A stretch of 64,000 nt of DNA from Bradyrhizobium diversitatis (GTDB taxonomy: Bacteria; Pseudomonadota; Alphaproteobacteria; Rhizobiales; Xanthobacteraceae), in the NCBI RefSeq assembly GCF_016031635.1, contig NZ_JACEGD010000002.1:1-64000 (forward strand), written 5' to 3'. Under the pieces are notes generated by a model, which worked only from the letters and a program-made list of their open reading frames with translations, did no database searches and was not told the origin of the DNA. Below, in pieces: positions 49,619 to 59,144 of this stretch; the stretch's first letter is position 1, and each line of letters opens with the position of its first letter. Made by a program: the position numbers and the translations under genes.

Positions 49619-49963
49619 CTGCACGGCATCAACGCCCAGATCGACACACATCTGCAGGCACTCATGTCGCGGAAATATGGAGATCCATCGCGCGATGGCG
49701 GCTTCCCACCGCCATCGACTGCAAATTCGTGCTCACGCGTGTGTTCGCGCATTCCGGCGAAGGCGAGAGAGCAGGCGAGGGAGACGAGCAGGTAACGACC
49801 GAACGAGGGCGAGATAAAAGGCCGCAATGTGCGGCTCGGTCGGGCGGTTGTTGTTGCTTTGTTTTTTTGCTGATCCGGCAATGTGTGGCTTCGGCGCGCA
49901 ATGTGCGCGCCACTATCAACTCATTGCGCGGATTCCGCATTTCGCACACTGCCGGGGCTGGCC
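49619..49963. other. Gene-free region upstream of the relaxase; candidate oriT
   Basis: There is no gene in 345 bases. Three copies of GCAATGTG occur at 49824, 49878 and 49898. The first and third are centres of perfect hairpins, GCCGCA-ATG-TGCGGC (49821-49835) and GCGCGCA-ATG-TGCGCGC (49894-49910). A further palindrome GCGGA-T-TCCGC lies at 49928-49938. An A/T-rich stretch separates copies one and two. Iterated inverted repeats next to the relaxase gene are what an origin of transfer looks like. The nick site is not assigned. Confidence 0.5.
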
Positions 49964-51703
49964 ATGGCTGAAGACAGCGACTTTCAGCCTCGGCCTGGCC
50001 GCATCCGCTCCTCGCGTGCCCAGCGGGCAAAGCCCTTCATCGCCCAGGCGCTTGCGGCTGCTCAGCGCGCCGGCGGCGGCATTTCGCGAGCGGGCCATCT
50101 CGCCAGCCATCGTCATTCGCGCTTCGGCCGCGGCCGGGTCGCCAGCGTGCGGGCAAACCGTCTGCTCACCGGCCGCTCGCGGCTGGTGACGATCAAGACA
50201 CGTGTTGTCCGGCATAATGCGAGATCTGCGCCACTGGCTGCGCATCTAAGCTATCTCCGGCGCGAGGGCGTCACGCGGGACGGGGAGAAGGCCCGGCTGT
50301 TCGGCCCGGACACCGAGGATGCCCATCCCAAGGCCTTCGCCGAGCGCTGTCAGGATGACAGGCATCATTTCCGCTTCATCGTCTCGCCCGAAGACGCTTC
50401 GGAGATGGTTGACCTCAAGGGCTTCGCCCGCGAGCTGGTCGGCCAGATGGAGGTGGACCTCGGCACCAGACTCGATTGGGTCGCCGTCGATCACTGGAAC
50501 ACCCAGCACCCGCACGTCCATATTATCGTGCGCGGCGTTGCCGAGGACGGCCCGGACCTCGTCATCTCGCGCGACTACATCAAGGAGGGGATGCGCGCCC
50601 GCGCCCAGGACCTCGTCACCCAGGAGCTCGGGCTGCGCTCCGATTTTGATATCCGCCGCTCGCTCGAGCGCCAGGTCGAAGCCGAACGCTGGACACAGCT
50701 CGACCGCCAGCTTGTTCGGGATGCAGACCGGCATGGTGTCGTCGACCTCGCACCCCATCCGGCCGAGCCGCCCGATCAGTTCCATGCGTTGAAGGTCGGG
50801 CGGCTGCGGCGCTTGGAAAGCCTCGGCCTCTCTCACCAACTTGGGCCGGGTCAATGGGTGATGGACGAGAGTGCCGAGACGACGTTGCGCGAGCTCAGCG
50901 AACGCGGCGACATCATCAAGCGCATCCACCGCAGCTTGAGCGAACGCGGCATCGAGCGCGGAACGGCGAGCTACGTGCTGGCGGGCGAAAGCCTCGATGT
51001 CCCCGTCATCGGACGCCTCGTCGATCGCGGTCTCGACGACGAACTTAAGGGGACCGCCTATGCGGTAGTCGACGGCGTCGACGGTCGCACCCACCACATC
51101 AGGCTCCCTGATCTCAACGCCGCCGGCGACAGCGCGCCAGGCTCGATCGTCGAGCTGCGCAAATACGATGACGCGAGAGGGCTGCGCCGGGTAGCGCTCG
51201 CTGTCCGCTCCGATCTCACGATCGAGGCCCAGGTGACGGCGAGTGGCGCGACATGGCTCGACCGGCAGGCGGTCGCACGCGATCCGGTGGCGCTTGGCCA
51301 GGCCGGCTTCGGCGCCGAGGTTCGCGACGCCATGCAGAGGCGAGCCGAACAGCTCATCGAGCAGGGCCTCGCCGAACGTCAGGCGCGCGGCCTTGTTTTT
51401 TCTCACAACCTGATCGGCACGCTGCGCCGCCGGGAGCTGGAGGATCTCGGCAAGCAGCTCGCGGCCGAGACCGGTCAGCCGTTCAACCCGTCGCTTGGCG
51501 GCGAATATATCGCCGGCACCTATCGCCAGCGCTTCGCGGTCGCTTCCGGCCGCTTCGCCATGATCGACGATGGTCTCGGCTTCCAGCTCGTGCCCTGGAC
51601 GCCCTCGCTGGAAAAACAGCTCGGCCGGCATGTCTCCGGCGTCGCCCGTGCGGATGGCGGCATCGATTGGAATTTTGGGCGCAACCGGGGGCTCGGGCTA
51701 TGA
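49964..51703 (+). CDS. rlxS: DUF3363 relaxase (RlxS-like)
   Basis: Start is ATG 49964; 579 residues. A basic Arg-rich N-terminus (RSSRAQRAKPFIAQALAAAQ) is followed by the relaxase fold with VDHWNTQHPHVHIIVRG, the metal-binding His cluster (about 180-190), and by FIVSPEDASEMVDLKGFARE. The C-terminal half is DUF3363 (GTAYAVVDGVDGRTHHIRLP, ending DWNFGRNRGLGL). Relaxases nick oriT and stay attached to the transferred strand; candidate nucleophiles are the N-terminal-half tyrosines, e.g. AAHLSYLRREG. Of normal length and intact. ATG 51700, overlapping its stop, is an alternative traG start. Confidence 0.9.
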   Translation: MAEDSDFQPRPGRIRSSRAQRAKPFIAQALAAAQRAGGGISRAGHLASHRHSRFGRGRVASVRANRLLTGRSRLVTIKTRVVRHNARSAPLAAHLSYLRREGVTRDGEKARLFGPDTEDAHPKAFAERCQDDRHHFRFIVSPEDASEMVDLKGFARELVGQMEVDLGTRLDWVAVDHWNTQHPHVHIIVRGVAEDGPDLVISRDYIKEGMRARAQDLVTQELGLRSDFDIRRSLERQVEAERWTQLDRQLVRDADRHGVVDLAPHPAEPPDQFHALKVGRLRRLESLGLSHQLGPGQWVMDESAETTLRELSERGDIIKRIHRSLSERGIERGTASYVLAGESLDVPVIGRLVDRGLDDELKGTAYAVVDGVDGRTHHIRLPDLNAAGDSAPGSIVELRKYDDARGLRRVALAVRSDLTIEAQVTASGATWLDRQAVARDPVALGQAGFGAEVRDAMQRRAEQLIEQGLAERQARGLVFSHNLIGTLRRRELEDLGKQLAAETGQPFNPSLGGEYIAGTYRQRFAVASGRFAMIDDGLGFQLVPWTPSLEKQLGRHVSGVARADGGIDWNFGRNRGLGL

Positions 51704-51741
51704 GGGATCCCAATCACCGACGTCAGGAGAGGGCGGCCGCC

Positions 51742-53340
51742 ATGTCCGCGACCAAGATTTTATGGGGGCAGGTAGTCACGGTCTTGGCGATCGTCGTGTT
51801 GACGATCTGGGCCGCGACGGAGTGGACAGCCTGGCGGCTGGGTTTTCAGCCGCAACTCGGGCAGCCCTGGTTCGAGCTGCTCCATTTTCCCTTCTATCTC
51901 CCACCGGACTTCTTCTGGTGGTGGTACGCTTACGATGCCTATGCGCCCTCAGTCTTCGCCGAGGGCGCCTACATCGCGGCATCCGGCGGCATCGTCGCGG
52001 CAGCCGTTGCGATCGGCATGTCGGTCTGGCGCGCCCGCGAGGCAGAAAATGCCGAGACCTATGGCTCCGCGCGATGGGCGGAGGCAAAGGAGATCAAGCA
52101 GGCAGGCCTGCTCGGGCCGGACGGGGTGGTGCTCGGCCGGTTCGAGCGCGCTTACCTTCGCCATGATGGGCCGGAACATGTCCTGTGTTTCGCTCCCACG
52201 AGATCCGGCAAGGGCGTCGGGCTGGTCATCCCTTCGCTCCTGACCTGGCCGGGCTCGGCGATCGTTCACGACATCAAGGGCGAGAACTGGCAGCTAACCG
52301 CTGGCTTCCGCAGCCAGCACGGTCGCGTCCTTCTGTTCGATCCGACCAATGCAAAGTCGTCGGCCTATAACCCATTGCTCGAGGTCCGCCGCGGCGAGTG
52401 GGAGGTACGCGACGTCCAGAACATCGCCGACATCCTGGTCGACCCGGAGGGTAGCCTCGAGAAGCGGAACCACTGGGAGAAGACCAGTCACGCGCTCCTG
52501 GTCGGCGCCATGCTCCACGTCCTCTACGCGGAGAAAGACAAGACGCTCGCCGGCGTCGCAGCCTTCCTGTCCGATCCCAAGCGGCCGATCGAGTCGACGC
52601 TTGCCGCGATGATGCGGACCGCGCATCTCGGCGAGGCCGGTATCCATCCCGTTGTCGCGTCCGCGGCGCGCGAACTGCTGAACAAATCCGGCAACGAACG
52701 CTCCGGCGTCTTGAGCACTGCCATGTCGTTCCTGGGCCTCTACCGAGACCCCGTCGTGGCGGAGGTGACACGGCGCTGCGACTGGCGGATCACCGACATC
52801 GTTGGCGAAGACCGCCCGACCACGCTCTACCTCGTGGTGCCTCCATCGGACATCAACCGCACCAAGCCGCTGATCCGTCTGATCCTTAATCAGATCGGCC
52901 GCCGCTTGACCGAGGATCTGCAGGCGAAGGCCGGCCGGCGCCGCCTTCTCCTGATGCTTGACGAATTCCCGGCGCTCGGCCGGCTCGACTTCTTCGAGTC
53001 AGCGTTGGCCTTTATGGCGGGTTACGGTATCAAGAGCTTCCTGATCGCTCAGTCGCTGAACCAGATCGAGAAGGCCTACGGGCCAAACAACTCGATCCTC
53101 GACAATTGTCACATCCGGGTCAGTTTCGCGACCAACGATGAGCGAACCGCGAAGCGGGTCAGTGACGCACTTGGTATGGCGACCGAGATGAAGGCGATGA
53201 AGAACTATGCCGGCAGCCGGTTGGCACCTTGGCTCGGCCACCTCATGGTGTCACGGTCGGAGACCGCTCGTCCGGACTTCACGGCCTCTGCCACCGCGCC
53301 CAACGGCGTTGCGGGCGCCGACCGACGACCCGACGGATGA
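51742..53340 (+). CDS. traG: TraG/VirD4 coupling protein, C-terminal segment deleted
   Basis: Start is ATG 51742 (MSATKILWGQVVTVLA) behind AGGAGAGGG; ATG 51700 is possible. It has 532 residues. Two membrane spans occur near the N-terminus, with Walker A CFAPTRSGKGVGLV (about 150) and Walker B LLMLDEFPALGRLDFF (about 406). The protein is normal to MVSRSETARP, but the following family segment (expected to read like LLTPGEVMQLPP and onward) is missing; the frame ends with unrelated ASATAPNGVAGADRR. The usual acidic tail lies in the +1 frame (53318-53548). A deletion of roughly 130 bases or more with frame change explains this. The ATPase core is complete but the final beta-strand region of the RecA fold is affected, so function is doubtful. 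Confidence 0.85.
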   Translation: MSATKILWGQVVTVLAIVVLTIWAATEWTAWRLGFQPQLGQPWFELLHFPFYLPPDFFWWWYAYDAYAPSVFAEGAYIAASGGIVAAAVAIGMSVWRAREAENAETYGSARWAEAKEIKQAGLLGPDGVVLGRFERAYLRHDGPEHVLCFAPTRSGKGVGLVIPSLLTWPGSAIVHDIKGENWQLTAGFRSQHGRVLLFDPTNAKSSAYNPLLEVRRGEWEVRDVQNIADILVDPEGSLEKRNHWEKTSHALLVGAMLHVLYAEKDKTLAGVAAFLSDPKRPIESTLAAMMRTAHLGEAGIHPVVASAARELLNKSGNERSGVLSTAMSFLGLYRDPVVAEVTRRCDWRITDIVGEDRPTTLYLVVPPSDINRTKPLIRLILNQIGRRLTEDLQAKAGRRRLLLMLDEFPALGRLDFFESALAFMAGYGIKSFLIAQSLNQIEKAYGPNNSILDNCHIRVSFATNDERTAKRVSDALGMATEMKAMKNYAGSRLAPWLGHLMVSRSETARPDFTASATAPNGVAGADRRPDG

Positions 53341-53548
53341 CGAAGACCCCAAGACCACGGACCGGCGGCGGCATCCGGAATTGGATCGCGATACCACGGA
53401 AAAGAAGGAACCGCTCGACAACGAGTTCGCGGCCGACCTCGCCGACGAGTTCGATGAAGATGCCCCGCGGATAAGGCGCATGAACGACATGATGCAGGGC
53501 GTCGCGCGCCAGGCCTCGCTCGATCCCGGCGACGATCTCGGATTGTGA
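53318..53548 (+). pseudogene. traG: Detached C-terminal tail of traG
   Basis: This +1-frame stretch reads PTDDPTDDEDPKTTDRRRHP, then EPLDNEFAADLADEFDEDAP and MMQGVARQASLDPGDDLGL. This is the acidic tail that normally ends TraG in these ICEs, directly before the CopG-type gene. It has no start codon or binding site of its own. Confidence 0.75.
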
Positions 53549-53555
53549 GGCAGGC

Positions 53556-53987
53556 ATGACCGCGCCGAAGAAAAAGGCCCAGATGTCGGTCTATCTCGAT
53601 CCAGACGTCATGAAGGCGCTGTCGGCCTATGCCGCCCGGCGCGAGCAATCGCTGTCGCTCATCGCCGAAGCCGCGATTGCGTGCTTTCTGTCGCCGGATG
53701 GTGACGAGCGGCGGGAGGCCGCAATTACCAAGCGCCTCGACCAAATCGATCGCCGGGTCGCGCGCCTTGAGCGGGATGTCGGGATTTCGGTCGAGACCAT
53801 TGCACTCTTCATCCGCTTCTGGCTCACGACGACACCGCCACTCCCCGAACCGGCCGCCAAGGCCGCGCGGGCACAGGCCAGAGCGCGCTATGATAGCTTT
53901 GTCGCTGCACTGGGCCGTCGACTCAATCAGGGGCCGAAATTGCGGCAGGAGATCCCGGACGATATTCAGGAGCGCGAGCCGACGTGA
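53556..53987 (+). CDS. CopG/RHH-family protein of the transfer region
   Basis: The 143-residue product starts MTAPKKKAQMSVYLDPDVMK, a ribbon-helix-helix strand and helix (KALSAYAARREQSLSLIAEA). A coiled segment (RLDQIDRRVARLERDV) follows, then a hydrophobic stretch (ETIALFIRFWLTTTPPLP). It lies between traG and trbB in this ICE family and is thought to regulate or assist the transfer genes. Normally trbB follows directly; here 1.1 kb of foreign DNA intervenes. Confidence 0.88.
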   Translation: MTAPKKKAQMSVYLDPDVMKALSAYAARREQSLSLIAEAAIACFLSPDGDERREAAITKRLDQIDRRVARLERDVGISVETIALFIRFWLTTTPPLPEPAAKAARAQARARYDSFVAALGRRLNQGPKLRQEIPDDIQEREPT

Positions 53988-54015
53988 GGATAGCCGCTTA
54001 ATGTGCCGATGATCG

Positions 54016-54745
54016 CTAGCCGCGTGGACGAAAGTCCCACCGCGGTGGGGGTTCAATGCTGTGCATCGCGAGCAGTTCCTGTGCGAGAACCGACGCTGCA
54101 TAACTGATCTCCTCAACACACGCGGATGCCTCTGTCTCAACATCGGTCGGCGAGAAGGCAAGGACAGGAACGCCGGAGGCGACCATTGTTCGGGCTCGAA
54201 CTCGGGTGTGAAGGTCGTCAGGTAGCGTGCGGTTCGGAGCATGGCACTCAACCGCCAGCCAACGAAAGTCACCCTTCATGCAAATCTTCAGCACGAAGGC
54301 CGGTGTGAAATCCCGGACCTTCTGTTTTACGCCCCACAACGTGCCCCAATCCGGGCTACCTTGTGCTCCCCAAGCACATTGATAGCCGATTTCGTTGTAC
54401 CCATCGGATCCTTCCAATGCGAGATATGCAGCAAGCCTTGCAAGGAGAGGATCATCTGCCTGCTCGGTTGCGAGGAAGAGGTCGTCACCGAATCGCTCAA
54501 GAAACCGGCGCGCGACCCGAATATTCGCAATGACAGTGTCTGTATCGTCGTGGCCCGCGGCAATTGCCTCCGCAACCGCCTCGATAAACGATCTCTTCGC
54601 CCCGATCCGCGACCGCATAGAAGTCAAGCGGCGGGATCGGAATTCCATGCTCCGACCATTGGCGAGCTGTCGCGAGCACGACCTTGCGGAGCAAGCCAGG
54701 ATGCCAACCGCGAAGCGGATTGGGGTCTGAATGGTTATCGCTCAT
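54016..54745 (-). pseudogene. Frameshifted gene inserted between copG and trbB
   Basis: The N-terminal frame from ATG 54745 reads MSDNHSDPNPLRGWHPGLLR and onward to IPIPPLDFYAVADRGEE. It then continues one frame away as RSFIEAVAEAIAAGHDDTDT, then ERFGDDLFLATEQADDPLLA, to the stop at 54016. One extra base near 54595 explains this. The joined protein would be about 242 residues; it has a segment (LKICMKGDFRWLAVECHAPN) of possible enzyme character, but no family is recognised. It points against the trb genes and is absent from the usual gene order, so it is probably acquired cargo. Confidence 0.6.
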
Positions 54746-55088
54746 GTCACTTACGAGGTTCGAGATTCATGACTTAAACTTATACTCCTGAGTCTGGCCG
54801 ACCCAAATCTCTATCGGGAGCAGTCTGTCGGCACCACCGTCCTCCAGCAATTCAGGGAGAGAATCGACTGCATGCGTGGGCCGTTGAAATCGCCCCTGGC
54901 CGACACCGGTACTTAAAAATCGGGTGCCAGAGTTCGATCGGTAGATCTTCTCTACAGCAAGTATTTTTTCGCTGCTCTACGCCGTCTCCCTACCACGGTC
55001 GAATACTTGTTGAACTAAGCCGTTTCCTGCTTTTTCTATCCATCCCCGTTGCTGATCGCTTGCCGCGGTTGGCTTTCGGGGGACGATC
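54746..55088. other. Gene-free stretch before trbB
   Basis: About 340 bases of lower GC than the flanking transfer genes and without a convincing ORF; no terminal repeats of an insertion were found by eye. The trb operon promoter may lie here. Confidence 0.4.
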
Positions 55089-56087
55089 GTGGCGGGCACT
55101 CTACTCCATTCGGAAGCGTTCTCGCGTGGCGCGCGCATGCTGCGCACCGCGCTCGGCCCCGCGATCGCGACCTTCCTCGAAGACCCAGCGATCGTCGAGG
55201 TGATGCTCAACCCCGACGGACGGCTCTGGATCGACCGGCTGTCCGGCGGGCTGGAGGATAGCGGCCGGACGATGTCGGCCGCCGACGGCGAGCGGATCGT
55301 GCGCCTCGTCGCACACCATGTCGGCGCGGAGGTGCATGCCGAGAGGCCGCGCGTCTCGGCGGAGCTTCCAGAGACGGGGGAGAGGTTCGAGGGGCTTCTG
55401 CCGCCCGTCGTTGTGGCGCCGGCCTTTGCGATCCGCAAGCCCGCCGTCGCTGTCTTCACGTTGGACGACTATGCGGCTGCCGGCATCATGACGGCGGGCC
55501 AGGCGGGCGTGCTTCGCGAAGCTGTCGCCGCCCGCAAGAACATCCTGGTCGCCGGCGGCACCTCAACGGGCAAGACCACGCTGACCAACGCACTGCTGGC
55601 CGAGATCGCTGGCACCACCGATCGCGTGGTCCTGATCGAGGATACCCGTGAGCTGCAATGCCGCGCCCCGAATCTGGTCGCGCTGCGTACCAAGGACGGC
55701 GTGGCGTCGCTATCCGATCTGGTTCGCTCCTCCCTGCGCCTGCGCCCCGACCGGATTCCGGTCGGCGAGGTCCGGGGCAGCGAAGCCTTGGAACTCCTCA
55801 AAGCCTGGGGCACGGGTCATCCCGGTGGGATTGGAACGATTCACGCCGGTACCGCGCTGGGCGCACTTCGCCGCCTCGAGCAGCTCATCCAGGAAGCCGT
55901 TCTCACCGTTCCCAAGGCGCTGATCGCCGAGACCATCGATCTCGTCGCGGTACTGCGCGGCCGCGGCAGCGAACGCCGCCTCTCTGAACTTGCTCTCGTC
56001 GCCGGCCTCGATCCCGCCACCGGCGATTACCGCGTCCAGTCCGCCGAGGCGGGCGGCCAATCCTCGTTTGCCAAGGACCCATCATGA
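55089..56087 (+). CDS. trbB: TrbB, type IV secretion ATPase (VirB11-like)
   Basis: The 332-residue product starts with GTG. Walker [19 protein letters not shown] (about 152-169), an Asp box [12 protein letters not shown], and the His-box region [14 protein letters not shown] are intact. VirB11/TrbB hexamers at the inner membrane power pilus assembly and DNA transfer. First gene of trbBCDEJKLFGI; it overlaps trbC by four bases. Confidence 0.95.
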   Translation: MAGTLLHSEAFSRGARMLRTALGPAIATFLEDPAIVEVMLNPDGRLWIDRLSGGLEDSGRTMSAADGERIVRLVAHHVGAEVHAERPRVSAELPETGERFEGLLPPVVVAPAFAIRKPAVAVFTLDDYAAAGIMTAGQAGVLREAVAARKNILVAGGTSTGKTTLTNALLAEIAGTTDRVVLIEDTRELQCRAPNLVALRTKDGVASLSDLVRSSLRLRPDRIPVGEVRGSEALELLKAWGTGHPGGIGTIHAGTALGALRRLEQLIQEAVLTVPKALIAETIDLVAVLRGRGSERRLSELALVAGLDPATGDYRVQSAEAGGQSSFAKDPS

Positions 56088-56425
56088 TCCAGTTCCCTCT
56101 CGCGATCCGTCACGTTCGCCGCCGCTTCACCGACTTCGCGGCGATTGCCTTTATCTCCATCGCTCTCGCGCCCGCAGCCTACGCTTCCGGCTCCTCGATG
56201 CCGTGGGAGACTCCGCTCAATCAGATCCTGGAGTCGGTGCAAGGTCCGGTCGCGAAGATCATGTCAGTCATCATCATCACCGTGACCGGCCTGACGCTCG
56301 CGTTCGGCGATACCTCGGGCGGCTTCCGCCGGCTGATCCAGATCGTCTTCGGCCTGTCGATCGCCTTTGCCGCCTCGAGCTTTTTCCTGACCTTCTTCAG
56401 CTTCTCCGGCGGAGCCTTGGTCTGA
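56084..56425 (+). CDS. trbC: TrbC pilin
   Basis: The 113-residue product has a signal-like start (FAAIAFISIALAPAAYASGS) and two membrane spans (IMSVIIITVTGLTLAFG and LIQIVFGLSIAFAASSFFLT), as in VirB2/TrbC pilins that are processed and cyclised by TraF. Starts ATGA-coupled to trbB; ends TGATG-coupled to trbD. Confidence 0.92.
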   Translation: MIQFPLAIRHVRRRFTDFAAIAFISIALAPAAYASGSSMPWETPLNQILESVQGPVAKIMSVIIITVTGLTLAFGDTSGGFRRLIQIVFGLSIAFAASSFFLTFFSFSGGALV

Positions 56426-56700
56426 TGGCCGGAATCGTCGATACAGAAGTCCCGGGCTTCTTCGCGTCGGTCCACCGCGCGCTCACCGATCCGATCCTGA
56501 TGGGCGGTGCGCCCCGCACGGTCGCCATCGCCAATGGCACGCTGGCGGCCGCTATCGCGCTCGGTCTCCACCTCTGGATTCCTGGAGCTCTGATTTGGGC
56601 TGTGGGCCACGCTGCGGCAGTCTGGGCGGCCAAGCGCGACCCGCAGTTCGTGGACGTCGTGCGGCGTCACCTCCGCTATCCATCCTATCTCGGCGAGTGA
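56425..56700 (+). CDS. trbD: TrbD, VirB3-like membrane protein
   Basis: Start is ATG 56425, sharing a base with the trbC stop; 91 residues. VPGFFASVHRALTDPILMGG (VirB3 signature) is followed by membrane spans (TLAAAIALGLHLWIPGALIW). It assists TrbE and TrbC in the inner-membrane complex. Confidence 0.92.
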   Translation: MAGIVDTEVPGFFASVHRALTDPILMGGAPRTVAIANGTLAAAIALGLHLWIPGALIWAVGHAAAVWAAKRDPQFVDVVRRHLRYPSYLGE

Positions 56701-56705
56701 TTTCC

Positions 56706-59144
56706 ATGCTGAACCTCGCCGAATACCGCAACCGGCCCCACAGCCTCGCCGACTTCCTGCCTTGGGCCGCGTTGGCCGAGAAGGGCGTCGTCCTCAACAA
56801 GGACGGCGCGTTCCAGCGCACGGCGCGCTTCCGCGGCCCAGATCTCGACAGCGCAACGCCTGCCGAGCTCGTCGGCGTGACGGCCCGCCTCAACAACGCG
56901 CTCCGCCGTCTCGGTTCAGGCTGGGCGATCTTCGTCGAAGCCCAGCGCATCGCGGCCCAGACCTATCCGCACGATACCTTTCCTGATGCCGCATCAGCAC
57001 TGGTCGATCTGGAGAGACGGGACGCTTTCGAGGAGGCAGGTGCGCATTTCGAGAGCCGCTATTTCCTGACCTTCGTCTGGCTCCCGCCGGCGGAGGACGC
57101 CTCGCGCATCGAGAGCTGGCTCTATGAGGGCCGCGCGCAGAGCGGCGTCGATCCACACGAACTGCTGCGTGGCTTCGTCGATCGGACCAGCCGTGTCCTG
57201 CAGCTGGTCGAAGGATTCATGCCGGAGGTGGCATGGCTCGACGATGGCGAGACGCTGACCTACCTGCATTCGACCATCTCGACCCGGCAACAGCGCGTAC
57301 GCGTTCCCGAGACGCCGATGCATCTCGACGCGCTGCTCGCGGACGAGCCGCTCGCCGGCGGCCTCGAGCCGCGGCTCGGCCGCCATCACCTTCGCACGCT
57401 CACCGTGATCGGCTTTCCGACCGCGACCCATCCCGGAATCCTCGACGAGCTGAACCGGCTCGCCTTTCCTTACCGCTGGTCGACGCGCGCGATCCTCCTC
57501 GACAAGACCGAGGCGGTGAAGCTGCTGACCAAGATCCGCCGACAGTGGTTCGCCAAGCGAAAGTCGATCGCCGCCATTGTCAAGGAGGTCATGACCAACG
57601 AGGCCTCGACACTGGTCGATAGCGATGCGGCCAACAAGGCCACTGACGCCGATCTTGCCTTACAGGAACTGGGCACCGACGACGTCGGCCAGGCCTATAT
57701 CACCGCGACCGTCACCGTCTGGGACGAGGACGCAGGTATCGCCGCTGAGAAGCTTCGCCTCATCGAGAAGGTGATCCAGGGGCGCGACTTCAACTGCATG
57801 CCGGAAGGGGTGAACGCGCTCGAAGCCTGGCTTGGCTCTCTGCCGGGGCACGCCTATGCCAACGTCCGCCAGCCGCCGCTCTCGACATTGAACTTGGCCC
57901 ACATGATTCCGCTGTCGGCGGTCTGGGCCGGGCCGGACCGCGACGAGCATTTTCGCAGCGCCCCGCTCTTTTTTGGCAAGACCGAGGGCTCGACGCCGTT
58001 CCGCTTCTCGCTGCATGTCGGCGACGTCGGCCACACCTTGATCGTCGGTCCGACCGGCGCCGGCAAGTCAGTGCTGCTGGCGCTGATGGCAATTCAGTTC
58101 CGGCGCTACCGGAAGAGCCAGATCTTTGCCTTCGATTTCGGCAGTTCGATCCGCACAGCTGCGCTTGCCGTGGGCGGCGACTGGCACGACCTCGGCGGAA
58201 GTCTGTCAAACAATGCAGAGGACTCCGTCTCGCTTCAACCGCTTGCACGCATCGGCGATGCGGCGGAGCGCGCTTGGGCGGCTGAATGGGTGACCGCGAT
58301 CCTTGCCAAGGAAGGCGTCACCATCGATCCGACCGCAAAGGAGCATGTCTGGTCGGCGTTGACCTCGCTGGCGTCCTCGCCGGTGCAGGAACGCACGATC
58401 ACCGGCCTCACGGTTCTGTTGCAATCGACCGCGCTCAAGCAGGCGCTGCAACCTTATTGTGTCGGCGGCGCCTCCGGCCGTCTGCTCGATGCGGAGGCCG
58501 AGCAACTCGGCTTTGCCTCGGTGCAGGCATTCGAGACTGAAGGACTGATTGGCTCTGGTGCTGCGCCCGCCGTCCTCACCTACCTCTTCCATCGCATCGA
58601 AGGCCGGCTCGACGGTCGGCCAGCCCTTCTCATCATCGACGAGGGGTGGCTCGTCCTCGACGATCCAGCGTTCGCGCAACAGCTCAGGGAGTGGTTGAAG
58701 ACGCTACGAAAGAAGAACGCGTCGGTCGTTTTCGCAACCCAATCGCTCTCCGACATCGACGGCAGCAACGTCGCGCCTGCGATCGTCGAGAGCTGCCCGA
58801 CGCGCATTTTCCTGCCGAACGAACGCGCGATCGAACCGCAGATCACCGCCATCTACCAGCGGTTCGGCTTAAACGATCGCCAAATCGAGATCATCGCGCG
58901 AGCGACGCCGAAGCGGGACTATTACTGCCAGTCCCGGCGCGGCAACCGGCTCTTTGAGCTCGGCCTCGGGCCGATCGCGCTCGCTTTCTGCGCCGCGTCC
59001 TCCAAGGCCGACCATGCCGCAATCGAACGGCTGCTCGCCGAGCACGGCCGCCACGACTTCACGGCCGCCTGGCTCGCGGATCACGAGCTCCTCTGGGCCG
59101 CCGATCTCATCCCCGACCTGACAAACCTGGAGGTGCCATCATGA
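56706..59144 (+). CDS. trbE: TrbE, VirB4-like ATPase
   Basis: Start is ATG 56706 (MLNLAEYRNRPHSLADFLPW); GTG 56697 is possible. It has 812 residues. Walker A IVGPTGAGKSVLLALMA (about 449), Walker B ALLIIDEGWLVLDD (about 642), and FATQSLSDIDGSNVAPAIVE complete the VirB4 ATPase. The largest energiser of the secretion channel. The stop overlaps trbJ (ATGA). Complete. Confidence 0.95.
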   Translation: MLNLAEYRNRPHSLADFLPWAALAEKGVVLNKDGAFQRTARFRGPDLDSATPAELVGVTARLNNALRRLGSGWAIFVEAQRIAAQTYPHDTFPDAASALVDLERRDAFEEAGAHFESRYFLTFVWLPPAEDASRIESWLYEGRAQSGVDPHELLRGFVDRTSRVLQLVEGFMPEVAWLDDGETLTYLHSTISTRQQRVRVPETPMHLDALLADEPLAGGLEPRLGRHHLRTLTVIGFPTATHPGILDELNRLAFPYRWSTRAILLDKTEAVKLLTKIRRQWFAKRKSIAAIVKEVMTNEASTLVDSDAANKATDADLALQELGTDDVGQAYITATVTVWDEDAGIAAEKLRLIEKVIQGRDFNCMPEGVNALEAWLGSLPGHAYANVRQPPLSTLNLAHMIPLSAVWAGPDRDEHFRSAPLFFGKTEGSTPFRFSLHVGDVGHTLIVGPTGAGKSVLLALMAIQFRRYRKSQIFAFDFGSSIRTAALAVGGDWHDLGGSLSNNAEDSVSLQPLARIGDAAERAWAAEWVTAILAKEGVTIDPTAKEHVWSALTSLASSPVQERTITGLTVLLQSTALKQALQPYCVGGASGRLLDAEAEQLGFASVQAFETEGLIGSGAAPAVLTYLFHRIEGRLDGRPALLIIDEGWLVLDDPAFAQQLREWLKTLRKKNASVVFATQSLSDIDGSNVAPAIVESCPTRIFLPNERAIEPQITAIYQRFGLNDRQIEIIARATPKRDYYCQSRRGNRLFELGLGPIALAFCAASSKADHAAIERLLAEHGRHDFTAAWLADHELLWAADLIPDLTNLEVPS

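Noticed and set aside
50246..51631. A 461-residue minus-strand frame opposite the relaxase
   Set aside because: GC-driven shadow of a clearly conserved relaxase.
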